A stretch of DNA of 64,000 bases from Blasia pusilla. Taxonomy: Eukaryota > Marchantiophyta > Marchantiopsida > Blasiales. Where the stretch lies: the NCBI GenBank assembly GCA_050084515.1, contig CM114271.1:39060001-39124000 (forward strand), given 5' to 3'. How positions within the stretch are numbered: the first letter of the stretch is position 1; each line of letters begins with the position of its first letter. Below the pieces are notes generated by a model. It ran no database searches, was not told the DNA's origin, and was given only the letters and a program-made list of their open reading frames with translations. Of the stretch, positions 34,700 to 47,060 are shown in pieces. Both the position numbers and the translations under genes were made by a program.

Positions 34700-36910
34700 C
34701 TCCCTTCAATGCCATGAATTCAAGATATCACATCCACCTCCTCTAGATCCTCATCTTGCAAGTCAAGTTCATCTTCATGATTATCATCACGGTTTCTTGC
34801 ATGCAAGCTAGATTCACTTCCATCTTCTACTACCCTTATAACTTGTTCTTGTCCATCCCTTTCTGAGAAGTATTGCTCGTACAAGAGCGCTTATCTTGAT
34901 TTCCGAGAAACACCCTTGTCTCCAAACCTTGAGTTTGTGTAGATGTAAACCAAATCCATGGCACTCTTGTTGGTCAATTTACTCCTGTGCTTGTTGTGGA
35001 TGAAACCATAACTACTCCAATTTCTCTCCGCTCAAGAAGATGAAACCACTTGTGCTAATATGGACTTAGCCACAGAGCGCAATGTTGATGCACCTTGACC
35101 GTGCATGCTCCACCGATCAAAGGGACATAGTGAATCAACAACTTCCCTACCTAATTCATCCACAAATATTTCTTGATGGTTTACAATGTTGCCCAACTCT
35201 CGCAAGCAAGTTGTCACATAAGAATCAGCCTTGGTGACATTGAGGCCATGCACCCCACTTATATATAGTTTCAGATATTTTTGGAATTCTCTCATGCACT
35301 CAGAATTTGAATTGACGTCTTGAACATTATCTAGAAGATTGTAAGAGGCGAGAATGTAGCCTATTGGATGTAACTTGTTATGGCTAAGTGCCCACCGCCT
35401 AGAAATAACATCGACCATCTCTATCGCTCTAGACATTGTGACAAAATAATTGTGACGTCTTCTGCCCACACCGGGCCATGGAGTCAGAGGAAAAGAACGA
35501 GTCACTTCCATTATCTAAAAAATACAGCGATAAATACGCCTAATCATTGCTTTATGACCATCACACTCTCTCAACAGAATAATAGTTGGTTGAGCCGCAG
35601 CAAACAGCTCCTCATCCTCCATCCAAAAATCGTGATTGGCCATAATAGTCTCAATCTCTCGTGCCTTCTCCCTTTGCCTCGTATGCCTGCCATTGAAATA
35701 CTCCCTAAAAGCATTGGTGGCAACCATGGCGTGGAACGCCTCCATCAATTCTAAGATGCGTCCCAACATGAAAAAATTTGTCGCAAAGCATGTATTTGTA
35801 GGAAGCAAAAATCGTCTCTTCATTGGATTTATTTCCATAAATTTGGCCATCACCCAAGTTCTTGTCTTCACAAATACTACCATCTCACGAGCTTGTGCAA
35901 AAATCTTGTCCACCGAAGGCCATTCACCCCACTCTTCGCAGACTAGATCAAGAGAATGTGATATGCATCCACCCCAAAGAATATAAGGGAACTTTGCTTC
36001 GATAAGTTTCCCTGCTGCTCACAAGTTGCAACATATTCTGTGGACCGATGTGCATGATAGTCCTCTCTATGTGACTGGCCAACCACTCCGCTATTTGGGA
36101 TTCCCCTTTGGTGTCTACCGACTCAATCATGACTTCACCTTGTGGACAAGAGACCATTATGTTCACTAAAGACTCGCTTCTCACATTGGTCCAAGAATCC
36201 GTTATGATCGTGGCCCCCAAACAAAAATTGTCCAATATGCCATCCATCTTTTCCTTCACCTTCCCCATATGTTTCTCAGGTAGGGTGGTGCACAACGAAT
36301 TGTAACTAGGACCTGAGTAACCCTTCACCTTTGTTGTTGCCAACACTACTTCTTTGAAAGCATCCTACCGTACTACGTTGAATGGTATTCCACATTCGTA
36401 GAAACACTTTGCCCACATGTCATTCACAAATTCTATTCCTTGGATCTTGAAAGAATCCCTCAGATCACCTTGCTTCTTCCCCGAACTACTACTCCCTCGA
36501 ATAGGCCCAACAACTCCTCTAGCATGTCCGGAATCCCATCGACATTTTGTACAACATAAGCATTATTTCCTGTTTGTTGCAAACCTATTTGTAATGGAGT
36601 CGTCTCTTCCACTTCGCTCAAAGGTCTCGCTTCCCTTCTTTGTCCATTTCCCACTAGTACCCTATTTCGGAGATCCTGTTGCACGCTAGAAGGGATCTTC
36701 ACATATAATTTGGCATGATGGATATCTTGATTCCCATCCTTTGTATTTCGTCTCTCTCGTGTAAAATGCTCCACCTTCCGCTTGCTATGATAGGTTTTCA
36801 TAGAATAGGGACAATACTTCCACTACTATGTGCTTGATGTTTCACCTTCCATTTGTACTTCTTCCCAATGTTCCTTCACAATCTGTTGGAGTTCTCTGGC
36901 TTTGGTCATG
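34700..36910 (-). pseudogene. hAT-family transposase, broken
   Basis: Reading right to left, a possible BED-type N-terminus (36910-36460) is followed by the DUF659-type core (GATIITDSWTNVRSESLVNIMVSCPQG, 36220-36120; IERTIMHIGPQNMLQLV, about 36070-36020). The long helical core region follows (35913-35515) and then the hAT C-terminal dimerisation region (FDRWSMHGQGASTLRSVAKSILAQVVSSS, then AERNWSSYGFIHNKHRSKLTNKSAMDLVYIYTNSR, about 35120-34930). In-frame stops occur, for example directly before AERNWS at about 35030. An acidic tail follows (LDLQDEDLEEVDV, near 34770-34730). Terminal inverted repeats were not identified. Confidence 0.87.
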
Positions 36911-37168
36911 ACTACAAGCACTTACTAACCCCACCCAATAATATTTGGAAAACTTGCCATAATTTACTATGTCAATATTAGTATATATCGATCAGTAAAA
37001 TATATGCAAATTATACCAAATATTGTCCGTGAATGTTCCAATTACAAAACTTGGAATACTCACTATGAACAAGAAAGATCAATATGCTAACCTAGATAAC
37101 TGGAATCAGGGTTATCTAGTGGCAAAATATATTCTCACTTATCAAGTTCAACTATCTATGGAGAAAAA

Positions 37169-37200
37169 AAACTTCAGAGTGAGAGAGAGAGAGAGAGGGA
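37169..37200. repeat. Short GA-rich microsatellite
   Basis: A run of GAGAGAGAGAGAGAG lies in AT-rich DNA upstream of the hAT relic. The following 37260-37620 is C/T-rich and unremarkable. Confidence 0.6.
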
Positions 37201-37629
37201 GATGAAGGGAGGAATGAGATCGTGAGGGTATATAAAAAATGAGCAAGTTTATATAAAGAGGAGGATGGAAGGAAGAGAATGAACCCTTCTAACTCCCCAA
37301 ATCATCTACCCCCACTTACAATTGATTACTAAACCATCTCCATTAATTTTCTTTAATAAACCTACTTTTATTCTCCTATTAGATTCCTTCTTGAACTATC
37401 CTAACTTCTTGACCTACTTTCAATTTCCAAGAGACCTATTGTGTAAAACAACTACCGTATTCAAATCTATTTTAATATTTTCATTCCTTTCTCCACCACT
37501 AGGATCCCAAATTCATCAATTACTCTCATTTCTAACTAACTTATATTCTCCTACAACTACCCTATTCCAACCTCTCAAACCGTCAATCACCCAAACCATA
37601 ATAGTGACAAAATTTATTTAATACCTCAC

Positions 37630-38600
37630 TTGAATCACAGGGTCCGCCCAAAGCCCCTAGCCCATACAAGGAGCCCGTGCGTGGCCTCACGCCCTAGCCG
37701 GCATGCGGGCTCAAAGGCCCGCAAGCAGCTTGCACGCAGGCCATGTGCAGGCCATCCGCGGGATCCCGGGCCCGCGGGCAGGCTCAACGGCCCGCCTGCA
37801 AGCCCGCGCCCTAGCCCGCACGTAGGCTCTAGGGCCCACACAAAGCCCGCACTATGGCCCGCCTAGGACCTAGGCCTTGGAGTCATTGCGTAGGCTCTAC
37901 GCGGGCTCTAGGGCCAAAAATCAGCCCGCACGCAGGCTTGGCGGCCGGTGACCTAGTCTGCAGGCAGGCTCCAAGGCCCGCAACAAGCAGGTGTGCAGGC
38001 TTGGCAGCCTGCATGCAAGACCGCGACCTAGCCCAAAATCAGGCTGCGCTCCCAGGCCTGAAAGCAGGTCGGGCTTCAGGGCCCATACCCTATCCCACAA
38101 GCGGCCCGCAATCATCCCGAATGTGGGCTCCAGGGCTCGCACCCTCGCCCACATGCGGCTTGCAGGCCGGCAATAAGCCCACGCGCAGGCTCCAGGTCCC
38201 ACGACCTAGTCTACATGTGGGCTCGCACCTAGCCTAGCCCGCATGTGGGCTCGCGGGCCCGCAACCTAGCCCGCAACAAGCCCACGCGCAGGGTCCAAGG
38301 CCCGTGACCTAGCCCGCATGTGGGCTTCATGGCCAGTACCTAGCGCGCAAGCAGCCCAAACGCGGGCTCTAGAGCCTGCACCCTAGCCTGCATGCGGGTT
38401 CGCGGGCCCGCAATGAGCCCGTAACCTAGCCCACAGGTGGGCTCCAAGAATGTGCAAACTAGCCCGTGCACGGGCTTCATGGCCCGCACCTAGCCTGTAT
38501 GCAGGCTCCAAGGCTCCCAATGAGCCCTCACGTCGCGTTTGCTTGCACCCCGCATCGCGAGTGAAGCCTGCACCGATGGCCCGCAAGTGGAGCCCGTGCG
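37630..38600. repeat. GC-rich degenerate repeat cluster 2
   Basis: About 1 kb is built from variants of AGCCCGCATGCGGGCTC and AAGGCCCGCAACNTAGCCC, repeated at irregular 20-60 bp spacing. Many units are themselves palindromic (GCCCGCATGCGGGC). It resembles cluster 1 (26500-27010) in motif and strand. Open frames of up to 127 codons on both strands arise from the lack of stop codons in this composition and are not genes. Confidence 0.85.
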
Positions 38601-38619
38601 GTCAATCTGGGCGCCACAA

Positions 38620-40773
38620 AAACCCATGCTCGCACCCTGTGTTTCATGTACGGACCTGTCTGTTTCCGTGCAACCTTGGAAATGGTTCCCCTCCAAGCAG
38701 AAGATTTTCAAAAGGGAGTTTCAAATATAAAGATCCTTGAATCTGTCCTTCAAGGAAGTTTGGGAATTCAATGAGTTGTTGGGTCCCTCTTGCATCAAGC
38801 TCGACAACCCTTTTTGCTTAGACAATGATAACAAATCCAAACTCTAGAGCGAAGTCTATAGCCTTTACAAGATAAGCACTTGTTGTCTCTTTCCCCTACC
38901 AAATTCGCACTACCTTACTGTCAACTTATTGGCGGGAGTTTTCCAAACTTTAGAACAACTTTGCGAATAATCCCATATTCCAATTAGATCCTTGCTTATA
39001 GACTCCTATGTGGTTGGACCTCTCACACTATTGCTTGGACATCGTTGGGAAGAATTTCAACTCCAAAATTAAGTTTGGGTCCATAAAGAACCGAGTTGGT
39101 GATATTCAGATGATGGTTTTCTTCATTATTGGCATCTAATAGGCACAACAATTTGTACGTTTCATTAGCATCAATAGTAGATCCTATTAATAATTCATTG
39201 CATCGATCCCACTTATTACCCATAACGACACTCTCCTTCCGTGCAAGTTTTACATTTAGTCTTATTTCGTGCATCCCATGCGCAGTCAATACTGTAAAGT
39301 TCATCTCATAAGCCCAAATAATGACTAGTACGGAATTTAAATAAAAAACCACTCCTCTATCTTTTATCATGGGCACACGCATTAAGATATTTATGCTATG
39401 TTTAACAAGTTTTCCAAAACTTTGCGCCAATAGAATGCACATACCTTTAAAGATCTTGCCACACTATTTTTTTGATCCCACTTCACTCAATCCATCACCA
39501 CAAGTGATTTAAGACATTCCCAGCTTTAAGGAATACTCGATAGGTTTCATTGGCCCTATAACAAAAAATCAGTGGTATGGAGTGCAAAAGCAAGGTTGAC
39601 TTCAATTTACTAGATCTCTAGATGGTATGTCCATCATGCATTATAAGATGTATGGTTCTCATAAAGAGTGGTTGCCAAATGATTTTGGTTATGATATATT
39701 TTTATGTCATGAAATTAATGGAGTTCCTCTTACCCCTGATGGGAATCAAAAGTGCTTATTAGTTATTATCCACACCCTTAAAAGCATTCTTCGATGTTAA
39801 GAAAGATTGCTCACTACATTTAGTACTTTGATAAGATGGAAGCAAGTCTTTTGGAAGTACAAAGATGAAGTTCCAACAACTAGAACGGAAGTGGAGGAAG
39901 AGGATTGAGGAATTAGATCGATTGTTTCCTCATGGAACCCCTTGAGAACAAGATACGAAACGTGCGATTAAATCATAAGGAAGCAAGAAATGAAGACTCT
40001 AGTATCAAGAATAAAAGTTGTTTGATAGCCCATGACATTGCTTGATTGATCTTGGACACATTGGAGAACTTTTAGCCTCTAACCAAACAAAACACTCAAG
40101 TTCTTATTGTCTTTGGAAACGGAATTCTTCGAAATCAAAATCACTATCATGGGCCCACTAGATTAAGGCCTAAAGTTGATATGCTATCAATGGAGGAAAT
40201 AGGAGGTGCATTGGTAGATTTCAATGTTGGAGACTTTGTAATAATTATATTAGGACAAGAAAGAAAGAATATCTCCCATATGGATGGAAGAATTTTTAGC
40301 TAGAGTTGGTGCAAATAATAATTTCACAATTCAATATTGGTGGCCTTTGAATGCATTGGGACAAGGAAACATTTCCCCAAGCAAGAGATATCAAAATTGG
40401 GATGTAAAGAAATGGGAGAAGAATGTGAAAAAGCGATGTTATGTCCATATGGCTTATTGATAGCTTCTTTCACTAATTCAACATGTGTAGTGGAGTGCTA
40501 AATCCTAAGGCCTAGACCCTAAACCCTAAGTTCTACACCCTTAGCCATACACCCATGATCCTAAACATAAACCATTTACCCTAAAAAATATACCGTCACC
40601 CTTTCTTGGAATAAACTCTTTAGTAACAATATTTGAAACTTACGACAACAATTAAAGATAGCAACACGAATCTGGGAAAGCCGACAAAGTTTCAACCCTT
40701 ATGTCCATGAATATTAATATTGGAACAAAATCAGGTTTTCTAAAGGACCAAATTTATGAAAATTGGTGTATGC

Positions 40774-40815
<42 letters not shown>

Positions 40816-42370
40816 AAAATTGAAATAATGAAGCTTTTCAATAGTGAATATTTTGATATTTAATATTTAAAAGGAAAGTTTAATTTTGAATGGGAAGGGA
40901 TAAAATTTCCAAAAAGGGCTAGGAGGCTTCATCTTTTTAATGTTAAAATTCAATGGGATAATCGAGGAGAGATGAGGAATAAAATTTTGAGGCACATGAC
41001 TCATGAGATAAGGCGGAAATAATATACAATATAGGAGAAATAGATCAACCTTCCTCCATCCCTCTACATTTCTTTGAAACGTAAAGGTTAGGTGGAAGGG
41101 GATAAAAGGAAAGGAATCAAAGGGATGCACACATATAAACTCTCTTCAAAGGGCTAGAGAGGATCCTATGTACCTAGTGCATAGCATGAGCATAAGAATA
41201 TTGGTCTTTATAACTCTTGGAGTTAAAAATATGTATATAATCTCTTCCTCTTATTGGGGCCATTAAAAGAAACTCTTTAAGGAATTTTTCATTTCAATAG
41301 AAAAAGTTAACAGAAGAGACACATATGGGTTTTATTATTAGAATAAATAGATTATTTATGTTAAAAAAACTCCTCTTTATGACAAAATGTTATGATTGCT
41401 ATGAGTTATCTAAGAAGGTACCCTTGTGTGCTATGATGATTGGATGCTTTGATTAGCCTGTTATGGTTAGCTTCTTTAGATCAATGGAAAGAGATGAATT
41501 TGGACCTCCAAGCTCCCACTTGTTTGTCTTAAGGCACGTCTCAGCTCTGAATGGCCATAAAAGGGCACTTAGGACATCTTCACAATTGTAGGTGAATATG
41601 GTTCCCATCCTATAATATATAAAAAGGGGCTATATTGAAGACGTTTTTCTAGTAGAGACATCATTGAGGGTGTCCATCCTCGTTGACTGTAAGCAAGAGA
41701 ATGGAATCTTCAGAGAGAAAAGTAAACATCTCTATGTAGGATTGAGGCTCGATTAACAAAATGAAAATCCTCAAATCTAACAAAATTGTCGACGTCCAGT
41801 AAATGTAGTAGCCTGTAATGATCGTGTAAATGAATGAAATTCATCACCAAATAACTAAAAATTTAAGAATCTCATTGTGCATTCCATAATCATTGAGGGA
41901 TTTACAAGGAACTAATAATAATAATTATTATTATTATTATTTGAGGGGGGGGGGATAAGCTATAGTATCTCTTTCATGGAATGGAGTCATCTTGCTTCTT
42001 GGTCGCTCTTGCTCTACTTCTGATTTCTTGTTGACCCTTTGTTCCCATGTTTATATAAATTTATGACAATTCTAAGATGATGTTGTTGGAACCTAGCTTC
42101 AAATTAAGAGGTTAAGATGTTAACCTCAATAATTTAACTCTCATCAAACCACCTAGGCTGAGCAATTAAAAGAAAATGAGAGGATGCATGTTCTGCAATA
42201 CTCGAAACAAGTTTGATTTTGAAACTAGACTTTTATTTCACCACCTCAAAATTTTATTTCTTTGCTATCAAATCAGCATTGCTCACATATTCTCATGCAC
42301 AAAATCATCATTTCTAACCCGCCTTTGTGCTTTCCTCTACGCTTGTGTTACAGTATGCTTGCATGAAAGT
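38620..42370. other. Long stretch without a clear gene
   Basis: The sequence is mostly AT-rich. A minus-strand ORF at 39023-39442 (139 codons) and broken plus-strand pieces near 39630-39910 (YGSHKEWLPNDFGYDIFLCHEING) and 40280-40450 (NNNFTIQYWWPLNALGQG) look somewhat protein-like but match no family I know. They may be relics of another mobile element. A GA microsatellite is at 40775-40812, two telomere-like units (CCCTAAACCCTAA) are at 40517-40529, and an ATT/poly-G tract is near 41915-41955. Confidence 0.45.
40775..40812. repeat. (GA)n microsatellite
   Basis: An uninterrupted GA dinucleotide run of about 38 bp lies in AT-rich DNA. Confidence 0.9.
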
Positions 42371-42373
42371 TTT

Positions 42374-43132
42374 CATGCGCATACACATCGCTACACAACC
42401 CACATCGTTGGTCACATCTACATACCACCCAACACCGATCTTCCCAAGATACGAGTCGATCCATCCATAAATGAAATAAACTCACGCATATACATTGAGA
42501 CCCCACGACAAAATCAAAGTAAAAATCGCTTACCCGGCCTAAAACTCCACTCTTGAATCTACATCAGCATATCGAGCCACATCCTCCCTCCGCTATGAGG
42601 AATCCAGACGCTAGCACCCTAATTCCTACACACCCTCACACACACATGCAAAATAGATGCTCTTAAGGCTCAATATGAGAAATATGGCTTGAGAAATCCA
42701 TCTCTCTTACTCTTATACCCTTGGGAAGAGCCAAAATCCTATTCCCCCAAAAATAGCCCTCCCAACGGTAACCTACGTGCATAGGTTATGGGGTGACCGT
42801 TGACTCAATCAATAGGTCACTTGACGGACTAAAACCAAAATAGGGAAATCACCATAAATGATGTTCCCAATGCAATAGACTTGTTGCCAACCTCATCTGA
42901 CATCTCAAGACGAAGTTACACTCAAGACAGTCCGTTGGCTCTCTTTGTTGTTGCCACGATAGATCTCTACGTATCGGCTACTAAGACGTAACAACTATCG
43001 TGCGCATACATATCGCTACATAATCCACATTTCTGGTCAAATCTACACACCACACAACACCGATCTTCCCAACACATGGGTCAATCCATCCATAAACGAA
43101 ACAAATTCACGTATATACATTGAGACCCCACA
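42374..43132 (-). repeat. E4 3' LTR region (A-B-A', diverged family)
   Basis: Segment A (43132-42999 on the minus strand, TGTGGGGTCTCAATG...GCGCACGATAG) follows a polypurine tract. B starts near 42993 (GTTACGTCTTAGTAGCC) and runs to about 42511, and a second A copy spans 42510-42374. The layout equals that of E1 and E2 although the sequence differs, including a related CGATGTGTATGCGCA core. The right-hand 200 bp of B is repeated at 51841-52041. Confidence 0.75.
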
Positions 43133-43145
43133 ACCGTCCCCCTCA
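43133..43145 (-). other. E4 polypurine tract
   Basis: On the minus strand this reads GAGGGGGACGGT, directly before segment A (TGTGGGG). It is preceded within about 90 bp by the truncated DNMT motif I region, which shows the internal deletion. Confidence 0.55.
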
Positions 43146-43199
43146 TTGGTAGTTGGATCCCCCTAACTCCAGATAGCCCACACATATGTACCTGATATG

Positions 43200-43971
43200 A
43201 TTTACTATCCTATACATCTAGCACCATTAGTGTCGTCATCCCTGCAATACTGCCCCATTGCAGCAACCCGTTGTGTTGATCCCTCCGAAGAGATCAAACA
43301 CTCTCTTATCCTGCTCCAAACGCTGCCATACAACAAGTGTGGTATCCAAAGATATAAAGTCTCCACACCAAGAGCACCACTGTCATATGACTTTGTCTGC
43401 TCCAAGACATAAGCACGGCTCTATGCCTGCCTCACGAGCTCATGTGCACTCCACGCAACTCAACCCTCATCCCCAACAATGATAAAGAAGCTTTGCACCA
43501 TGGGAAGAGACACCCATCTTGACATGTCTCTCCGTCGGACTATCCGCTACAGGAATTTCCCCCACATGTATGCTCCTCTCCCCAAACCCTCTTGATCAAC
43601 TAACACCACTTGTGAATGCTGCCAACGTGATCATTGTATCCTCATGTGGTTGACCACGACTACCCCCTGCAAACAATATCCGTGGATGGCTCACCTGTCT
43701 ATCACCTGATCGCCACCTTGGTCGAAAAGAAATCGTCTCCTCCCAAAAAACTAGAATGAAACCAAGGAGATACAACACCGTACTCTCTACCAATACATCA
43801 TACGATTATGCCGGTGTCGTAACTGCTTGAGTGCGCACCATCGCACTATCCGACTCATGCTCTGGCTGGAGTCTGACCACCAACTCTTGTCGAGTCATGT
43901 ACTACGTGGATGATACGCCCCCAACAGAGGTGTGTATCGGAAAGGAAAAATGCTCGATGTTGCCTTTTTGT
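43200..43971 (-). pseudogene. E4 protease-downstream region and truncated DNMT motif I
   Basis: Minus-strand frames in this stretch align with E3. IEHFSFPIHTSVGG (near 43950-43910), the YDVLV-STVLYLLGF and FRPRWRSGDRQVSHP blocks (43793-43690), MITLAAFTSG (about 43630-43600), and finally VFDLFGGINT near 43300-43270, which is the DNMT motif I. The match ends soon after, and the polypurine tract follows. Several frame changes are present. Confidence 0.7.
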
Positions 43972-43976
43972 AACCC

Positions 43977-45118
43977 TGTAATGTCTAAGTGTTTCTTATT
44001 TACAGTCAATTGTAGAGTTCGATCCCCAAGAGGATCATTGTTGGATGAAAAGAGAGTATAAAGTGATGATTATGTTGTAAAAATGTAATTGATTATGTAA
44101 TTCAAATGTAGTATTCTAGGAACATCTTCCGATCCTTTTTAGTACCTATGTTTCCTTCTTCAATTCTCTCGTGTGGAGTTTAAAGTACGCTCAGGCAATT
44201 TGTTCTCTCGACATCTCGGAACCTCACAGAGACCTCAAGAATAAAGTTGGCTTCTCTTACTTTCGGAACTCAATCCGTCGGGGCAGGTTACTCTCTGTCA
44301 AACAGATTTCATACAACTTTATGTTGATTTTTCCATTGATAAGAAAGGTTCGCCTTATTCACTCTTCACTCGGCAGACCCGAAAAGAATATTCAGACATA
44401 AGCATCGCACATCAAAATGAATGAATGAATGCTTTACTACTCTATCAAGAATTGGAAGACTTCAAAGTATATACAAGCTCGAGAGGGTACAACTCTCTTG
44501 CTCGGACCATTCCTACAGCATAAGGACTTCATGAGCGAATGATGATAATAGCTTTTGTCTAGTTTCTTAAATATTCTCGAGAATAGGAGCGTTTCTATGA
44601 TCCGAAGCGTTCTTGATGAAGTTGGTGTCTCTTCAATATCTGTAACTACCTAGATCTATGGTTCTCTTAGCTTTTCCTACGATCCCTATGAATCATGGTA
44701 CAAAATCGTTTCTAACTACCAATTTGATACAAAGGGTCGCGCCCTTTCCTAGTCTAATTGTTTAAACTATGTGTCGGTTCGAATCACAATCATGCTGAGC
44801 TTCGCTGCGCTAAATTTCCGGAGGATGAAGTTCTTCATTCTTCTTCGTCTTCGTCTTCGTGCTTCGTTCAAGAGCGAAGTACCTCGTATACAGAGCTTCG
44901 TTGAGCTTCGCGTTGATCCTTTATACTTCGTTACAGCTTTTGATTCTCCTCTAAGGCAAATCCTTGAACTTCCATCTTTCTGCCTTGTCTTAGGAGCTTG
45001 GTGATTCACTTATTCTTCTTCATAATAATAAATAATCATAATCAAAATCATAATATACAAGAGTCTTCGTTGAATAAAAAGATATATTCTTCAAGATTAC
45101 AAAATTGTGGGTATCACA
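43977..45118 (-). mobile_element. Solo LTR (TGTGATACCC...TTACA) with 5-bp target duplication
   Basis: A 1142-bp insertion interrupts the E4 protease coding region. On the minus strand it starts TGTGATACCC and ends CATTACA, the TG...CA borders of an LTR; TGTGATACCC is a common start of plant Ty3/gypsy LTRs. It is flanked by perfect 5-bp duplications, AACCC at 43972-43976 and 45119-45123 on the plus strand. Removing it and one AACCC restores alignment of E4 with E3. No internal domain is present, so it arose by recombination between two LTRs. A stretch with repeated CTTCGT/GCTTCG lies at 44800-44930. Confidence 0.9.
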
Positions 45119-45324
45119 AACCCCAACGGCAAACACGCCGCCTTCCCTAACATTAAGGGCTGCGCTCCCGAATCAAGTAGGATGCGCTGCGGGTGGTACA
45201 CCGCACCTATGGGACTAACCAAGCAAAACACTCCAACTCGATTATCTAACAACACCACACCTGATGTGATCATGGCTTGCTCTATCGCTGGCCTAGCACG
45301 CATATCTACTAACTTTGCCACCAT
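45119..45324 (-). pseudogene. E4 protease active-site region
   Basis: The minus strand encodes ARPAIEQAMITSGVVLLDN, then RILLDSGAQPLMLGKAA with the retropepsin DSG triplet (near 45170). This matches E3 at 62330-62490. The frame is cut by the solo LTR at 45118. Confidence 0.8.
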
Positions 45325-45499
45325 AGCATGCCATGACTCCCGAGTACTTGCTCCGAGGATAGGTCCACCATCTCCTCAACTACCTCTAAACAAGAGGCAG
45401 TCACCTCTTCGTGCTCATACAACATAGCAGCCATCCGGAACTCATCGGCTGGTCCAATTCCCAACGTTGCCAAATCCATGGCAGAAAACAACGGAGCCT

Positions 45500-47060
45500 A
45501 ACTCAACCTAGTGGCCACCTCCAAGAACGTGGTCGAAATTCCAACCAAGCCACCATTGGAGCTATCTCTCCAACTCCTCGTGACATCGATGCACCTACCT
45601 CACGTGTGGGTACTACTAGTCGTTGAGGCACCATCAACGGTGTATGAAATGCCTCCAAAACCGTGAACGACTTGGGAATCCTAGCTTGCCGCCCATCGGT
45701 CCCCTTCTGTGGGTCAATCTCAACCCCACCTCTTGATGGCTCAGTTACTCTCGTAGTACCCCGAGTCACCACTGCATCAGCCTCAACTTGATCCGCACTA
45801 CACATAAATCCCATACCAGCCCAATCCTCACCTGTATCGTGGTAAGATGTGGAGGCTGGAGCTAGACTAGCTACTCTCAACTTTGTGTCTGCCCTTAGCT
45901 GCAGGATCTTGCATCATCAGCATGGGATCAATCCTCTGCTCCAACTTATCGATGCGAGTAAGGAGCGTTGCATAGGGTTCACTTCCTCCGTCTCCTATGA
46001 CTGGTGATGGATTCTACCACCACGATCATCCACTACTCGATCTCCACCAACTCTCATGCCCCCAAATCCTCTGCCTACCTCTTGCTGTACCTCCCGACGA
46101 AGATCAAAACACCTATCCCTAGTGTGACCATATTGATGACAATGATCACACTGCAACTGTGGTGGGTTCATCCTAGGTGGCTCTTGAGCAATGGGAAGTA
46201 TCCTTGGTCCTCTACCATGCTGTGGGCAGTCCCTCTGCCTATGTGGCCCACCACACATCCAACAAGCCCATCTTAGCTGGTCCCTGCCAGGTAACATATG
46301 TCGATACGGGTCGTTGCCTCATCGGCTCACGATACTCACCATGCTCTCTGGGCCGATTGGCCCGCTCTCATGGTATTGATGCATGCTAGGACACATGTGG
46401 GGCTACTTCTACTCATAAACCCGTCAAATCCCGTGAAAATCCCGTGGTCACCACTTTCTCTTCACTCATGTTGAGCTCTATGCGCTTAGAAAACTCAAAG
46501 ACCACCTTCAATGTGGGTTTTTCCATGTGAAGCAATATCGCATCCCGAACTCCTCCGTAGCTCCTGGTCCAACACCCCATACCAATACTATATTCACTAT
46601 GCCTCAATCACCCCATATGTGGCAATGATCAGTTGTCGCATCCACGTGAACGCGTCCCTCAAACTCTCACCCAATCTCCGCTGAAATTCCTGTAGACTCT
46701 TCAGCTTGTCGGTCCGCACGCCCTCGCACCTCCTCCCCAACTGTTGAAAGAACTCCAATGTAGGAGTGAAACTGGGTGGTCCTCTACCACGAGAAGTCTC
46801 TGCCATGTCACCACTCTCACTGCCATCCTCTCCATCTAGTCCTCGCGCTAATGGTGTAGGCCTCTCTGCCCTCACTATCCCATCATACGCCTCACGGCGA
46901 CTAGTGGACACGTTGATCTCTACTGAGTGTAAAGATCAAAACTCCATGCAGTCATCCATCGGAGGGCCCTCTAAATACTGGAACAGACCCTTCCACACCA
47001 TGAAGGGTTGAACCGCGTAGGGGCTCGGATCTCTTGGAATTCACACCATTTGTCGAACTC
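45500..47060 (-). pseudogene. E4 gag with two zinc knuckles
   Basis: The minus-strand frame 46911-46597 reads PTLEFFQQLGRRCEGVRTDKLKSLQEFQRRLGESLRDAF, matching E3 gag (NPVVEFFAELRASYQGVRTEKLRSIHNFQRRPGESLLEAY). Frame 46297-45995 holds CWMCGGPHRQRDC and CDHCHQYGHTRDRC; the second is a canonical CX2CX4HX4C knuckle. The segment 45880-45503 matches the gag-protease spacer of E3. Gag packages the RNA and forms particles. Frame breaks make it non-functional. Confidence 0.8.

Noticed and set aside
37635-38586. Ala/Pro/Arg-rich frames of up to 127 codons
   Set aside because: Same reason: they follow the GC-rich palindromic repeats, not a conserved protein.
39023-39442. 139-codon minus-strand ORF
   Set aside because: Protein-like composition but no recognisable family and no neighbouring exons; left as unassigned.
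40517-40529. Telomere-like CCCTAAACCCTAA
   Set aside because: Only two units; too short to call an interstitial telomere.
42176-42556. 126-codon plus-strand ORF
   Set aside because: Its second half is antisense to the E4 LTR copy of segment A.
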